Below, in pieces: positions 6,238 to 15,020 of a stretch of 30,850 nt of DNA (the first letter of the stretch is position 1; the number at the start of each line of letters is the position of its first letter). A program made the translations under genes and the position numbers. The DNA is from a virus. The stretch covers positions 1-30,850 of the IMG/VR virus record IMGVR_UViG_3300020473_002122, one strand, 5' to 3'. The notes under the pieces were generated by a model that worked only from the letters and a program-made list of their open reading frames with translations, was not told the origin of the DNA and made no database searches.

Positions 6238-9200
6238 ATGCCTAGAGATTTTAGAGCCAAGCAAATAAGAACAACTCAAATAATAGCATCTGGAGGTGTC
6301 GGAGCTTCAAATGGAAGCGTAGGTCTTCTAATATACAGCTCATCCGATGCTACCAATCTTCAAGGGGGCATGTCACATAATATGACCGCTTCTGTTGGAA
6401 CTGACGTGTGGATGTTTGTGTCAGGTGCCAACGAAGGAAAGGCAGTCAAGAAGAAAGGTGTTGTTGTTTTTGGAGGAGACGTTCTGGTATCTGGTACATT
6501 CTATGCCGATAAGATGATTGTAGAAGTTCAAGAGCACATGTCGGGAGGCCTATATGTGTCAGGAAACCTTCTGGTCTCAGGCAGCGGAAGAATTAGAGGT
6601 GGGCTAATTGTCAATGACGACGGAAACAAAAGCGGCGGAATTACAGGTGACTTTAGAGTAGAGTCTGATGGAGAAGACGAGGCCTTATTACTTGACTCTT
6701 CTGCTAACATCTTCTATGTTAACAAGGGTGAGACAGCCTTTGAGACTGTCATTGGAAATACAAGTGATGAAGCCCTAAGAGTTGATGCGGAAGGTGTTGT
6801 TATCAATGAAGACAGCCATGCTGATATCGACTTTAGAGTTGAATCAAACTCAGTAGCATCAGCAATTGCTGTTAATGCAGGTACTGACAAAGTTACTATC
6901 GATGGAGGTGCTGCAGCTGCTGATGCAGTTACAATTCAATCATCTAATGCGGCTGGCGGAGTAGATGTAAATGCAGGAACTGGTGGAATTACAATAGATT
7001 CAACCGGTACAGTCTCTATTGATGGTGCAGACGATATGAACTTTACCATTACGTCTAGCACAGGCGGTGAAGATCTTACAATCCAGCAGGTCGGTGCCAA
7101 TGATTCATCAATTATTATTACAGCAGCCGGTACAGGAGCAGATGCTGTTAAGATTGATGCCACAGCAGGAGACATGGTTATTGCACCATCTCTTGCTGAT
7201 GGGAAGACACTTAAGCTTGGTAAAAATGGTGCTGTTGAGGTTATTATTGCTCCTCACGGAACAGCAGCTAATGAAAAGTACACTGTAACAAATACTTCTG
7301 GAGATGCTGCTGATGCAATCTCTCTAAATGCTTCTGCAGGTGGTATTTTAATTAACGCTGATGCTTCAAAGATTCATCTAGATGCAGAAGGTACAGGATC
7401 TGATGCAATAGACATTGACTCTGCTGGTGGTCTAGATGTTGATGTTGCTGACGCTATCGAGTTAACAACTACATCAGCAGACGGACATATTAAGCTTGAG
7501 TCTGCTCATACAGCTGGAATTGCAGTTCACATTGATGCAGATGCTAATGCTGGTTCAATTGTTGATATTGACGCAGGAATTCTTGACATCGATGTAACGG
7601 GTAATGCTAACATAGATGCCGGAGGAGCTTTCTCAGTTGATGCTGTAGGTGCATCTAATATAACCGCCAACGGAGCTCTTACAGTCTCTGGATCAACAGC
7701 GTTAAATCTTGCATCAGACAGCGGTGAAATTGATATTACCACCAGACAGGGAAGTATCGATATTAATGCAGGAGATGATGTTACAATAGATGCAGCAGAT
7801 AATATGACATTAACGGCTGGAGATAATTTTAATGTTAATACTTCAACTGCAGATGGAAAAGTTACACTATACTCAGCCCACACAGCAGGAGCAGCTTTTC
7901 ATATAGACTCAGATGCTGCTGCTGGCTCAATTTTAGATATTGATGCTGGTATTCTTGATATTGATGTTACAGGAAATACAACAATAGATGCAGGTGGAAC
8001 ATTCTCAATAGATGGTGTAGGAACCTCTAACATAACAACACATGGTAATTTGGCCCTATCGGGATCGGACTTGGTTTCAATTGAGTCAGATGGTGGAGAG
8101 ATTGACATAACAGCTCGTCAAGGAAACATTGATATCAATGCAACAGCAGGAAATGTTACTATTGACTCTGGTGGAACATTTTCAGTTGACGGGGTCGGTG
8201 GCTCTAACGTTACAACAAAAGGAATTCTAACTCTATCAGGTTCAACTAAGTCTCTATTGACATCTACTGCTGCAACTGCACTCGCTGTTCAACTTGATGC
8301 ATCTCATGCAGCTGGTGGTGTGGATATTAGGGCAGGAACTTCCGGTGTAAATATTGCAACAAATGCATCCGGAGTTCCAATAAACATTGGTCACACAACC
8401 TCTGAGACTCGGGTCAACGATAATTTGACTGTACTGGGTGTTACTGAAGTCAGAGGTCTCCTCAGTGCATCAGCAAATCTAACTGTCGAGGGTGATGCAA
8501 ATATTGCTGAATACATTAAGCACTCCGGTGACACTGATACCTTTATTAGATTTCAAGCTGATAACATTAACTTTCAAGCAGGCGGCGTTGATCTTTTACA
8601 CCTAGTTGAGGCTGCTACAGATCTTGTAGTGTTCAATGAAGGCGGTGCAGATGTAGATTTTAGAGTAGAGACTTCTGGAGAGGATGAAGCGCTTTACATT
8701 GATGGTGGAAATAATAGGCTGTACATCAATAAAGGTGAGACAGCTTTTACCACGATAATTGGATCTACAAACGATGAAGCAATTAGGGTTGGAGCTGCAG
8801 GTGTTATCTTTAATGAAGACGGACATGCTACCAATGACTTTAGGGTTGAGACAGATAATAAACCTCACGGACTATTTGTTGACGCGGGAAGTGATCAAGT
8901 TCTAATCCTATCTGGTGGTGCTGCTACTTCATATAATGAAGCTGCGGGAGGAGACGTTAATTTCTATGTCTCTGGATCATCAGGAACCAGGGGAAAGACA
9001 GTCAAAGGAACTGCGGTCTTTGGAGGAGATGTTCACATCTCAGGAACGATCACAGCTGGCTCTGGAATTACCGGAGGAAGCCCTGGAGGCTCCGATACTC
9101 AGCTCCAATTCAATGACGGCGGTGCATTTGGTGGACTTGCCAAATTAACCTGGGATGATACTAACTTCCTACTCGGAACCGGAGCAGCAACAAAGCTTCA

Positions 9201-12200
9201 ATTTAGAGATGCAGGGTTGTTTATAAACTCTCCGGCTGACGGTCATCTTGATATAGTCTCAGATACACGATTGACAATTACCGGATCTGGCGCTGTTGCA
9301 GATGCAATTGCTCTTCAAAATAGCAATGCTGCTGGCGGTATCGATATAGATGCTGGAAGTAAGGGAATTACTGTAGACACTACTGGTATTTTATATCTCA
9401 CATCGTCCAACAATAATGCCAATGCGATACAGATGTTTGCATCAGCTGGTGGTCTGTCTTTAGTTGCCGCAGGAGCTGCAGGTGAAGATATTGACATTAG
9501 AAATACAAATGGATCAATAACAATTGTAGGTGGAGAAAATCAAGCAAATGCTGTTAGGCTTCATGCATCAAACGCAGCTGGCGGACTGGATATTGACACA
9601 GGAACAGGTGGTGTTGCAATAGACACTACAGGTGTTATTAGTATCGATGCTGTTGGAACTTCCAATCTAACGACAAAAGGTGCACTCACAGTATCGGGAT
9701 CTTCAGCCCTAAATCTTGCATCTGACAGTGGGGAAATTGATGTTACCACAAGACAGGGCAATATTGACATTAATGCCACAGCAGGAAATATTGACATAGA
9801 TGCTGGTGGAACTATTGATATAGATGCTGCAGGTGGAATAAACATTGGAAAGGCGGCTGATGTTGCCTTTGATGTAGATACAGCTGCTCTAGATATAGAC
9901 TCTTCTGGTGCAGTAAATATTACCACTTCTGGTGCAGCATCTGATATTACTCTTGTTACAGCTCATACTGCTGGTGTAGCGTTCTTACTTGATGCCGACG
10001 CCAATGCAGGCTCAATTGTTGATATTGATGCAGGTATTTTACAAATAGACGCTGCTGGTGTTGCAGGAATCAACTCGGGAGACACCCTAAGCCTGGGAAC
10101 AGCTAATAGCGGAGTTGCTGTTTCAATTGGCCACACAACATCTGAGACAACTATCAATGATAACCTGTCTGTTACGGGTGATGCAACCATTTCTGAATAC
10201 CTCTACCACGGAGGTGATACCGACACATTTTTAAGATTTAAGTCAGATCAAGTTAGATTGGCAGCTGGGGGAAATACTAATCTTAAAATGTCGACCGATG
10301 CGTTCCTTGTACTTTCCGGCGGAGCTGCAACATCATTCAATGAATCTGCTGCTTCTGATGTAGCATTTCACGTATCTGGCTCTATTGGGTCAAGAGGTAC
10401 GGCTACCAGAGGTGCAGCGCTATTTGGCGGAGATCTTGTAGTTTCCGGAACGCTATCTGTAAATAGAGGCCAGGCAGGAGCAGGAAGCGTTGTAACGGTT
10501 ACGGATGATGGTAAAGTGGGAATCGGTACTGACTCTCCATCATACAAGCTAGAAGTCGGCGGCAACATGGCTGTGGGAGAATACATCTATCACAGGGCTG
10601 ATGCAGATACTTTTATTAGATTTCAGGCAGACTCTGTGAAGGTAAATGTTGGAAACGTCGACATGATTTCAATCACTGAGGACGGTTCACAAGACAAGAT
10701 AGTTCTTAATGAAGGTGGTGCAGATGTAGACTTTAGGGTTGAATCTAGCGGTGAAGATGAGGCAATACTTCTTGATGCCGGAGACAATACACTCTATATT
10801 AACAAGGGTGAGACAACATTTACCACAATAATCGGATCTACAAATGATGAAGCAGCTAGATTTGGTGCGGCAGGAATCATCTTTAACGAAGATGGGCATG
10901 CTACCAATGACTTTAGGGTAGAATCCAACAACAAGCCTCACGCATTCTTTGTTGATGCAGGATCAGATCAAGTTCTAGTTCTATCAGGTGGTGTAGCTAC
11001 CTCCTTTAATGAAGCAGGTGCTGCTGATGTTAACTTCTATGTATCTGGTTCATCCGGAACTAGGGGGACAGCCACCAGGGGAACATCTGTTTTCGGAGGA
11101 GATGTTCATATATCTGGTACAATTACTGCCGGTGGAGGAATAAGCGGAGCTGTTTCAGCTGTTGCAAATGGAGCTGATAATAGAGTTGCAACGTTTAGTT
11201 CTAGTGATGCACTTAATGGAGAGTCCAATCTCACATTTGATGGAACAGACTTAGGTGTCTCTGCCAAGGTGTTTCATGTAGGTGATACAGACACATTTAT
11301 CAACTTTACAGATGACGACATAAACATCACAGTTGGTAATGTCAGTATGCTGGACTTTAATGAGGGAGCTAATGACTCAATAGTCTTTAACGAAGGTGGT
11401 GCTGATGTTGACTTTAGAGTTGAATCTGATGACAATACACACATGCTATTCATCAATGGTAATACGAATAGACTTTCAATCGGAACAGCAGGAAATTCTC
11501 CTGAAACGACTGTCCATATACAGGATGCGACACCTTCTCTAAGGATTCAGAGAAGCGACAATTCACAAAACAGCACAATAGAGTGGGCAGGTGCAGCAGG
11601 TGTAAGGGCCAATATGTTCCACCTTGGTACAGATAATGATCTAATTATCTCATCATGGAACGGAAGTGCTGTTGAGGAATCTCTAAGATTTGCACCTATC
11701 ACAAGACAGATACTGTTTAACTCAGGTTCATCAAACGGTGGAACATCTCCAAATGAAGCAGCTGCTGCTGACGTATCATTCTATGTATCTGGAACTGTGG
11801 ATTCATCAAATAGTGCAGTAAGGGGATCGGCCCTATTTGGTGGTGACCTAGTCACCTCTGGGGGTATGTATGGAAAACAACTAGAGTATACCTACCACAC
11901 CTATAATAGAAGCAATGATGATATGGTCTTTATTGGGTGGTTTAATAACAATGAATCTCCTAGTGCAATAGACGATGTTCAGGCAGTTATGCCAATGGCC
12001 GGAAGGCCGGTTAGAGTAATTGTTAGACCTCAAAACGATCTTGGATTGACAGAGGTGGGCTTTCACAAGGCTTCTGACGGAACTAGGAATATTTCTACAA
12101 CTGCAGTGGAAACAATTAAAAACTTTAGTGCAGCAGATAACACTTGTGTTATATTTGACTTTACAGTTACAGGTTCAGCTATTCCTACTGCTAATTTCGC

Positions 12201-12321
12201 TGCCGGCGATGTTGTTGGAATTTCAATAAAACCACAGGGATCGAAGTCTCCAGGCGATTGTAATGTAACTTGTATCTGGGAGTACAGATCACATAGAGTC
12301 CTTTCAGGATCAGCCATCTAG
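6238..12321 (+). CDS. Giant mosaic tail-fibre-type structural protein
   Basis: 2,027 residues. The N-terminus (MPRDFRAKQIRTTQIIASGG) is of a type I associate with phage structural proteins. Most of the length is a low-complexity, Asp/Ala/Gly/Ile-rich beta-repeat shaft built from two module kinds. Module A, with DTDTFIRF, NEGGADVDFRVE, INKGE and NEDGHATNDFRVE, is fullest at residues 758-940 and 1448-1631. Module B, with SAHTAG, AGSIVDIDAGILDID and DSGEIDITTRQGNIDINA, lies at ~412-674, 1101-1200 and 1229-1270. A third element, DVxFYVSG...GGDVxVSGT, occurs five times. VGIGTDSPSYKLEV (~1427-1440) is a motif frequent in phage fibres. The last ~150 residues (1880-2027) are non-repetitive and probably the distal domain. 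No S74 chaperone peptidase or enzyme domain is seen. The fibre role is inferred from repeats, size and context. The reading frame is intact throughout. Confidence 0.88.
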   Translation: MPRDFRAKQIRTTQIIASGGVGASNGSVGLLIYSSSDATNLQGGMSHNMTASVGTDVWMFVSGANEGKAVKKKGVVVFGGDVLVSGTFYADKMIVEVQEHMSGGLYVSGNLLVSGSGRIRGGLIVNDDGNKSGGITGDFRVESDGEDEALLLDSSANIFYVNKGETAFETVIGNTSDEALRVDAEGVVINEDSHADIDFRVESNSVASAIAVNAGTDKVTIDGGAAAADAVTIQSSNAAGGVDVNAGTGGITIDSTGTVSIDGADDMNFTITSSTGGEDLTIQQVGANDSSIIITAAGTGADAVKIDATAGDMVIAPSLADGKTLKLGKNGAVEVIIAPHGTAANEKYTVTNTSGDAADAISLNASAGGILINADASKIHLDAEGTGSDAIDIDSAGGLDVDVADAIELTTTSADGHIKLESAHTAGIAVHIDADANAGSIVDIDAGILDIDVTGNANIDAGGAFSVDAVGASNITANGALTVSGSTALNLASDSGEIDITTRQGSIDINAGDDVTIDAADNMTLTAGDNFNVNTSTADGKVTLYSAHTAGAAFHIDSDAAAGSILDIDAGILDIDVTGNTTIDAGGTFSIDGVGTSNITTHGNLALSGSDLVSIESDGGEIDITARQGNIDINATAGNVTIDSGGTFSVDGVGGSNVTTKGILTLSGSTKSLLTSTAATALAVQLDASHAAGGVDIRAGTSGVNIATNASGVPINIGHTTSETRVNDNLTVLGVTEVRGLLSASANLTVEGDANIAEYIKHSGDTDTFIRFQADNINFQAGGVDLLHLVEAATDLVVFNEGGADVDFRVETSGEDEALYIDGGNNRLYINKGETAFTTIIGSTNDEAIRVGAAGVIFNEDGHATNDFRVETDNKPHGLFVDAGSDQVLILSGGAATSYNEAAGGDVNFYVSGSSGTRGKTVKGTAVFGGDVHISGTITAGSGITGGSPGGSDTQLQFNDGGAFGGLAKLTWDDTNFLLGTGAATKLQFRDAGLFINSPADGHLDIVSDTRLTITGSGAVADAIALQNSNAAGGIDIDAGSKGITVDTTGILYLTSSNNNANAIQMFASAGGLSLVAAGAAGEDIDIRNTNGSITIVGGENQANAVRLHASNAAGGLDIDTGTGGVAIDTTGVISIDAVGTSNLTTKGALTVSGSSALNLASDSGEIDVTTRQGNIDINATAGNIDIDAGGTIDIDAAGGINIGKAADVAFDVDTAALDIDSSGAVNITTSGAASDITLVTAHTAGVAFLLDADANAGSIVDIDAGILQIDAAGVAGINSGDTLSLGTANSGVAVSIGHTTSETTINDNLSVTGDATISEYLYHGGDTDTFLRFKSDQVRLAAGGNTNLKMSTDAFLVLSGGAATSFNESAASDVAFHVSGSIGSRGTATRGAALFGGDLVVSGTLSVNRGQAGAGSVVTVTDDGKVGIGTDSPSYKLEVGGNMAVGEYIYHRADADTFIRFQADSVKVNVGNVDMISITEDGSQDKIVLNEGGADVDFRVESSGEDEAILLDAGDNTLYINKGETTFTTIIGSTNDEAARFGAAGIIFNEDGHATNDFRVESNNKPHAFFVDAGSDQVLVLSGGVATSFNEAGAADVNFYVSGSSGTRGTATRGTSVFGGDVHISGTITAGGGISGAVSAVANGADNRVATFSSSDALNGESNLTFDGTDLGVSAKVFHVGDTDTFINFTDDDINITVGNVSMLDFNEGANDSIVFNEGGADVDFRVESDDNTHMLFINGNTNRLSIGTAGNSPETTVHIQDATPSLRIQRSDNSQNSTIEWAGAAGVRANMFHLGTDNDLIISSWNGSAVEESLRFAPITRQILFNSGSSNGGTSPNEAAAADVSFYVSGTVDSSNSAVRGSALFGGDLVTSGGMYGKQLEYTYHTYNRSNDDMVFIGWFNNNESPSAIDDVQAVMPMAGRPVRVIVRPQNDLGLTEVGFHKASDGTRNISTTAVETIKNFSAADNTCVIFDFTVTGSAIPTANFAAGDVVGISIKPQGSKSPGDCNVTCIWEYRSHRVLSGSAI
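6397..6501 (+). repeat. Fibre punctuation element, copy 1
   Basis: Residues 54-88 of the fibre. The pattern is GTDVWMFVSG, a short charged turn, then VVVFGGDVLVSGT. It is the most divergent of five copies and the only one ahead of the repetitive shaft. Confidence 0.65.
7471..7839 (+). repeat. Fibre shaft module B, copy 1
   Basis: Residues 412-534. It contains SAHTAGIAVHID, AGSIVDIDAGILDIDVTGN, NITANGALTVSGS and SDSGEIDITTRQG. Copy 2 follows directly, in tandem. Confidence 0.75.
7840..8259 (+). repeat. Fibre shaft module B, copy 2
   Basis: Residues 535-674, adjoining copy 1. It shares SAHTAGAAFHID, AGSILDIDAGILDIDVTGN and EIDITARQGNIDINA, and within it the segment GGTFSxDGVGxSNxTT occurs twice. 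Confidence 0.75.
8509..9057 (+). repeat. Fibre module A, full copy 1
   Basis: Residues 758-940, from EYIKHSGDTDTFIRFQAD through FGGDVHISGTITA. It aligns end to end with 10579-11130 and is nearly identical from NEGGADVDFRV onward. Its end includes punctuation element copy 2 (8950-9051). Confidence 0.85.
9538..9837 (+). repeat. Fibre shaft module B, copy 3 (shortened)
   Basis: Residues 1101-1200. It keeps NLTTKGALTVSGS, ALNLASDSGEIDVTTRQG and NIDINATAGNIDIDAGG but lacks the SAHTAG segment, which reappears separately at about residues 1241-1272 (9958-10053). Confidence 0.7.
10357..10455 (+). repeat. Fibre punctuation element, copy 3
   Basis: Residues 1374-1406: DVAFHVSGSIGSRGTATRG, then ALFGGDLVVSGTL. 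It is preceded by a module A start (GGDTDTFLRF at ~1325) from which the middle NEGGADVDFRV-to-NDFRVE portion is missing. Confidence 0.75.
10579..11130 (+). repeat. Fibre module A, full copy 2
   Basis: Residues 1448-1631. It is the partner of 8509-9057, sharing NEGGADVDFRVE, LYINKGET, FTTIIGSTNDEA, NEDGHATNDFRVE and FGGDVHISGTITA. Its end includes punctuation element copy 4 (11026-11124). The first ~40 residues are more divergent than the rest. Confidence 0.85.
11770..11862 (+). repeat. Fibre punctuation element, copy 5
   Basis: Residues 1845-1875: DVSFYVSGTVDSSNSAVRG, then ALFGGDLVTSG. It marks the junction between the repetitive shaft and the unique C-terminal domain. Confidence 0.75.
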
Positions 12322-12328
12322 TGATAGG

Positions 12329-12357
12329 TTGTACAATTTAAAAAATATTCTTATACT
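12329..12357 (+). promoter_or_regulatory. Sigma70-like promoter at the head of the sugar island
   Basis: TTGTAC (12329-12334), a 17-base spacer starting with AATTTAAAAAA, and TATACT (12352-12357), in the 88-base gap before the first sugar gene. The -35 and following A/T tract are almost the same as at 15375-15390. Hexamers and spacing fit a housekeeping-sigma promoter. Confidence 0.6.
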
Positions 12358-12409
12358 AGATAATGGTATGTAGATTATACTACCGTATAGTCAAATAAAC
12401 GAGAGTATA

Positions 12410-14011
12410 ATGAAAGGTCATTATAAGGTCTGCATTCTTTCAGCTGGAAAGGGAATGCGGCTTGGAGCCTTAACTAAGACTTTTAACAAGGCTCTTCTTC
12501 CAATTAATCAAAAAGCAATTATTTCTCATATAATAGAGAAATTTCCAAAGAATATTGAATTTGTAATTGCTACTGGGTTTCAGGGAGAAAAGGTTGAAGA
12601 GTATCTTAGTCATGCTCACAGTGATAGAAAGATCTCTATAGTAAATGTAGAAAATTTTGACGGCCCAGGATCAGGCCCAGGCCTCTCCCTTCTGGCTTGT
12701 AGGGAATACCTTCAGTGTCCATTTGTTGTATATGCTTCTGACACGATGGTCCTTGAAGAGTCCATTCCTGAGCCTGATAAAAATTGGATGGGGGTTTCTA
12801 GTGAATTTGAAGATCCTGAAGATTTTTGCACTGTATTTGTTAAGAATGGTATGATAGATCGAATAGATGATAAAAAAGCAGTTGATAACGATTTAGCGTT
12901 TATTGGAATTTCTGGAATTAAAGATTTTAAAATATTCTGGGATTCTCTTGAGACAGACAGAAAGTTAATTAATAACGAGCATCAGATATCTAACGGTCTT
13001 CTATCCTTGATTGACATGAAGTGCTATCCAGAAAATTTTAATTGGCTTGATACCGGAACTTTAGAAAACTACACCCAGACAAGAAAGGAATATGAGTCAA
13101 ATAGCCTTACTGAGACTTTTAACTTTGATAAAATTAATGAATTTACTTATTTTGTCAATGAAAAGGTTATCAAGTATTTTGGAAATCCATCACATGTAAC
13201 CCTGAGAAAGAAAAGAGCTGAGGGTTTGGGAGACTTATGTCCCAAACTTGATCTAGTTACAAGCTGGTTTTTTTCTTATCATTACGCTCCAGGTGATGTA
13301 CTTTATGAAAATATTACGCCTAGAATGACTAGTGACTTCTTAGGCTGGCTTGGAAAAAACCTTTGGAAAAGATCAAAGTATGTTTCAAATAGTGAATTTT
13401 TAAAGGCCTGTAAGTCCTTCTATAGAGATAAGACTTACAGCAGGCTAGATTTATTTTATAAAAAAAATAAAAAGCATAGTGATAAAATACTTGTTAACGG
13501 AATGGAACTACCTGGAATTAAAGAGCTTCTTGAATCTATTCCGTGGGAAAGTCTATTCGACGGAATTCAATCTAATTTTCATGGTGATCTACATTTTGAC
13601 AATGCCATTGGTCTTCAAAATAGTGTCGGAAGGATTGTAGACTTTAAACTACTAGACTGGAGGCAGGACTTTGGAGGTCTTGTTGAATGTGGAGATATAT
13701 ACTATGATTTGGCAAAATTTTATGGAGGACTAACACTTCCATACAATTTAATTAAAAAGAATAAATTTTCATATTTTGAGAGTAGAAGTTCCGGAATTAG
13801 ATATGATTTTCAAACATCGAATAGTCTAAATGAGGCAAAAGAGATATTTGAGTGCTTTATTGAAAAATCAAAATACTCTCTTAAAAAAGTTAAAATTATT
13901 AGAGGTCTTATTTTTCTTAACATGTCGCCCCTTCACGAGGAACCCTTCGATAAAATGCTATATCACATGGCCAGATACTATCTTAATCAGGTATTAAATG
14001 AATCTAAGTAA
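12410..14011 (+). CDS. Bifunctional sugar nucleotidyltransferase-APH-type kinase
   Basis: 533 residues, two domains. Residues 1-~230 are an NTP_transferase (GT-A-like) domain: CILSAGKGMRLG (8-19), FNKALLPIN (25-33) for phosphate and substrate binding, ENFDGPGSGPGLSL (81-94), YASDTM (108-113) with the metal Asp, and NWLDTGT near 211. Residues ~250-533 form an aminoglycoside/choline-kinase-like domain with the catalytic loop HGDLHFDN (391-398) and LDWRQDFGG (415-423) as the metal-binding motif, then GDIYYDLAKF. The likely reaction is phosphorylation of a sugar or small alcohol followed by transfer to a nucleotide; LicA/LicC do this for choline as separate proteins. The substrate cannot be told. 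It is first in the array, behind a good promoter, and overlaps the next gene by 14 bases. Confidence 0.88.
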   Translation: MKGHYKVCILSAGKGMRLGALTKTFNKALLPINQKAIISHIIEKFPKNIEFVIATGFQGEKVEEYLSHAHSDRKISIVNVENFDGPGSGPGLSLLACREYLQCPFVVYASDTMVLEESIPEPDKNWMGVSSEFEDPEDFCTVFVKNGMIDRIDDKKAVDNDLAFIGISGIKDFKIFWDSLETDRKLINNEHQISNGLLSLIDMKCYPENFNWLDTGTLENYTQTRKEYESNSLTETFNFDKINEFTYFVNEKVIKYFGNPSHVTLRKKRAEGLGDLCPKLDLVTSWFFSYHYAPGDVLYENITPRMTSDFLGWLGKNLWKRSKYVSNSEFLKACKSFYRDKTYSRLDLFYKKNKKHSDKILVNGMELPGIKELLESIPWESLFDGIQSNFHGDLHFDNAIGLQNSVGRIVDFKLLDWRQDFGGLVECGDIYYDLAKFYGGLTLPYNLIKKNKFSYFESRSSGIRYDFQTSNSLNEAKEIFECFIEKSKYSLKKVKIIRGLIFLNMSPLHEEPFDKMLYHMARYYLNQVLNESK

Positions 14012-15020
14012 GTCTAAAAAATATCCAAACTTTTATTTTGGACCAATGAGTCTAAATATTGTAGATGCCATAATTGAAATATCAAATGACGAAGGAATTA
14101 ATTTAGGCTTTATTCCCTCTAGAAGGCAAATTGAATGCAAAGAGCTAGGTGGGGGCTATGTAAACAGATGGACCACTGAGGATTTTTCTAAGTACGTTAG
14201 AGGTCGATGCGAAAAAATAACTCTAGAAAGAGACCACTCAGGACCTCACCAGGGCTCATTAAAAGATAGCGGAGAAAGATCAGTAATTGTGGATTGTAAT
14301 TCCGGGTTTGATGTAATTCATATCGATCCATGGAAGGCATACACGACTATTGCAACAGCTGCTTATTTTACTCACACCCTAATGGAGACTTGCCTATCCT
14401 CTAATCCAGATATTTTATTTGAAATAGGGACAGAAGAGGCTATTAGAAAATATACGCCCGTAGAGCTCGAAATATTTTTAAAAATGCTTCAAAACTATAA
14501 TGTTGATTTTTCTAAAATCATCTATTGTGTAGTTCAATCTGGTACAAGCATTAAGGGTTTAAGGAATACTGGAAGTTTTAATCTTATAAATTCTAAAAAA
14601 ATGTGTGAAATCTCTAGAAGCTTTGGTCTAGTGCCAAAGGAGCACAATTCCGACTATTTGTCAACCGAAGAAATAAAAAAGAGAATTTTAGCCGGAGTTG
14701 AATCATTCAACATAGCACCAGAGCTAGGAGTTCTTGAATCGGATACGATATTAAGCATAACAGATAATGATAAGCTTTCTACCACCAGAGATGAATTTAT
14801 TGATATGTGTGTAAAGTCTAAAAAGTGGAAAAAATGGATCGATAAAGGTTCTGAAATAGATAGAGAAAAGCTTGCTAGAATATCAGGTCATTATATCTTT
14901 TCATCTGATGAGTTTTTACAAATTAGAGATAGAATTTTAGAAACTGTAGATTTAGATAACGTAGTAAAGAACAAAGTTAAAAAAAGAGTAATGGAGATAG
15001 CTTGTTTAATAAAATCATAG
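13998..15020 (+). CDS. KbaZ/GatZ-like TIM-barrel protein (tagatose-bisphosphate aldolase non-catalytic subunit type)
   Basis: 340 residues. The pattern GFIPSRRQIE (37-46), GGYVNRWTTEDF (52-63), ERDHSGPHQG (77-86) and GFDVIHIDPWK (103-113) parallels the class II tagatose-bisphosphate aldolase accessory family (KbaZ/GatZ), in which GGDHLGPN and KIHLD stand at the same places. In Enterobacteriaceae these partner a separate catalytic subunit (KbaY/GatY) and are longer, about 420 residues. No such partner is in this window. Here, between a kinase/nucleotidyltransferase and a HAD phosphatase, it may make or cleave a sugar phosphate on its own. The start overlaps the previous gene by 14 bases. Family placement is fairly firm; the reaction is unknown. 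Confidence 0.75.
   Translation: MNLSKSKKYPNFYFGPMSLNIVDAIIEISNDEGINLGFIPSRRQIECKELGGGYVNRWTTEDFSKYVRGRCEKITLERDHSGPHQGSLKDSGERSVIVDCNSGFDVIHIDPWKAYTTIATAAYFTHTLMETCLSSNPDILFEIGTEEAIRKYTPVELEIFLKMLQNYNVDFSKIIYCVVQSGTSIKGLRNTGSFNLINSKKMCEISRSFGLVPKEHNSDYLSTEEIKKRILAGVESFNIAPELGVLESDTILSITDNDKLSTTRDEFIDMCVKSKKWKKWIDKGSEIDREKLARISGHYIFSSDEFLQIRDRILETVDLDNVVKNKVKKRVMEIACLIKS

Noticed and set aside
7527-9926. Long open frames on the minus strand inside the fibre gene (for example 7527-7883 and 9561-9926)
   Set aside because: They mirror the Asp/Ala/Gly-rich codon pattern of the repeats and give low-complexity Ser/Pro/Ala/Ile sequence with no binding sites.
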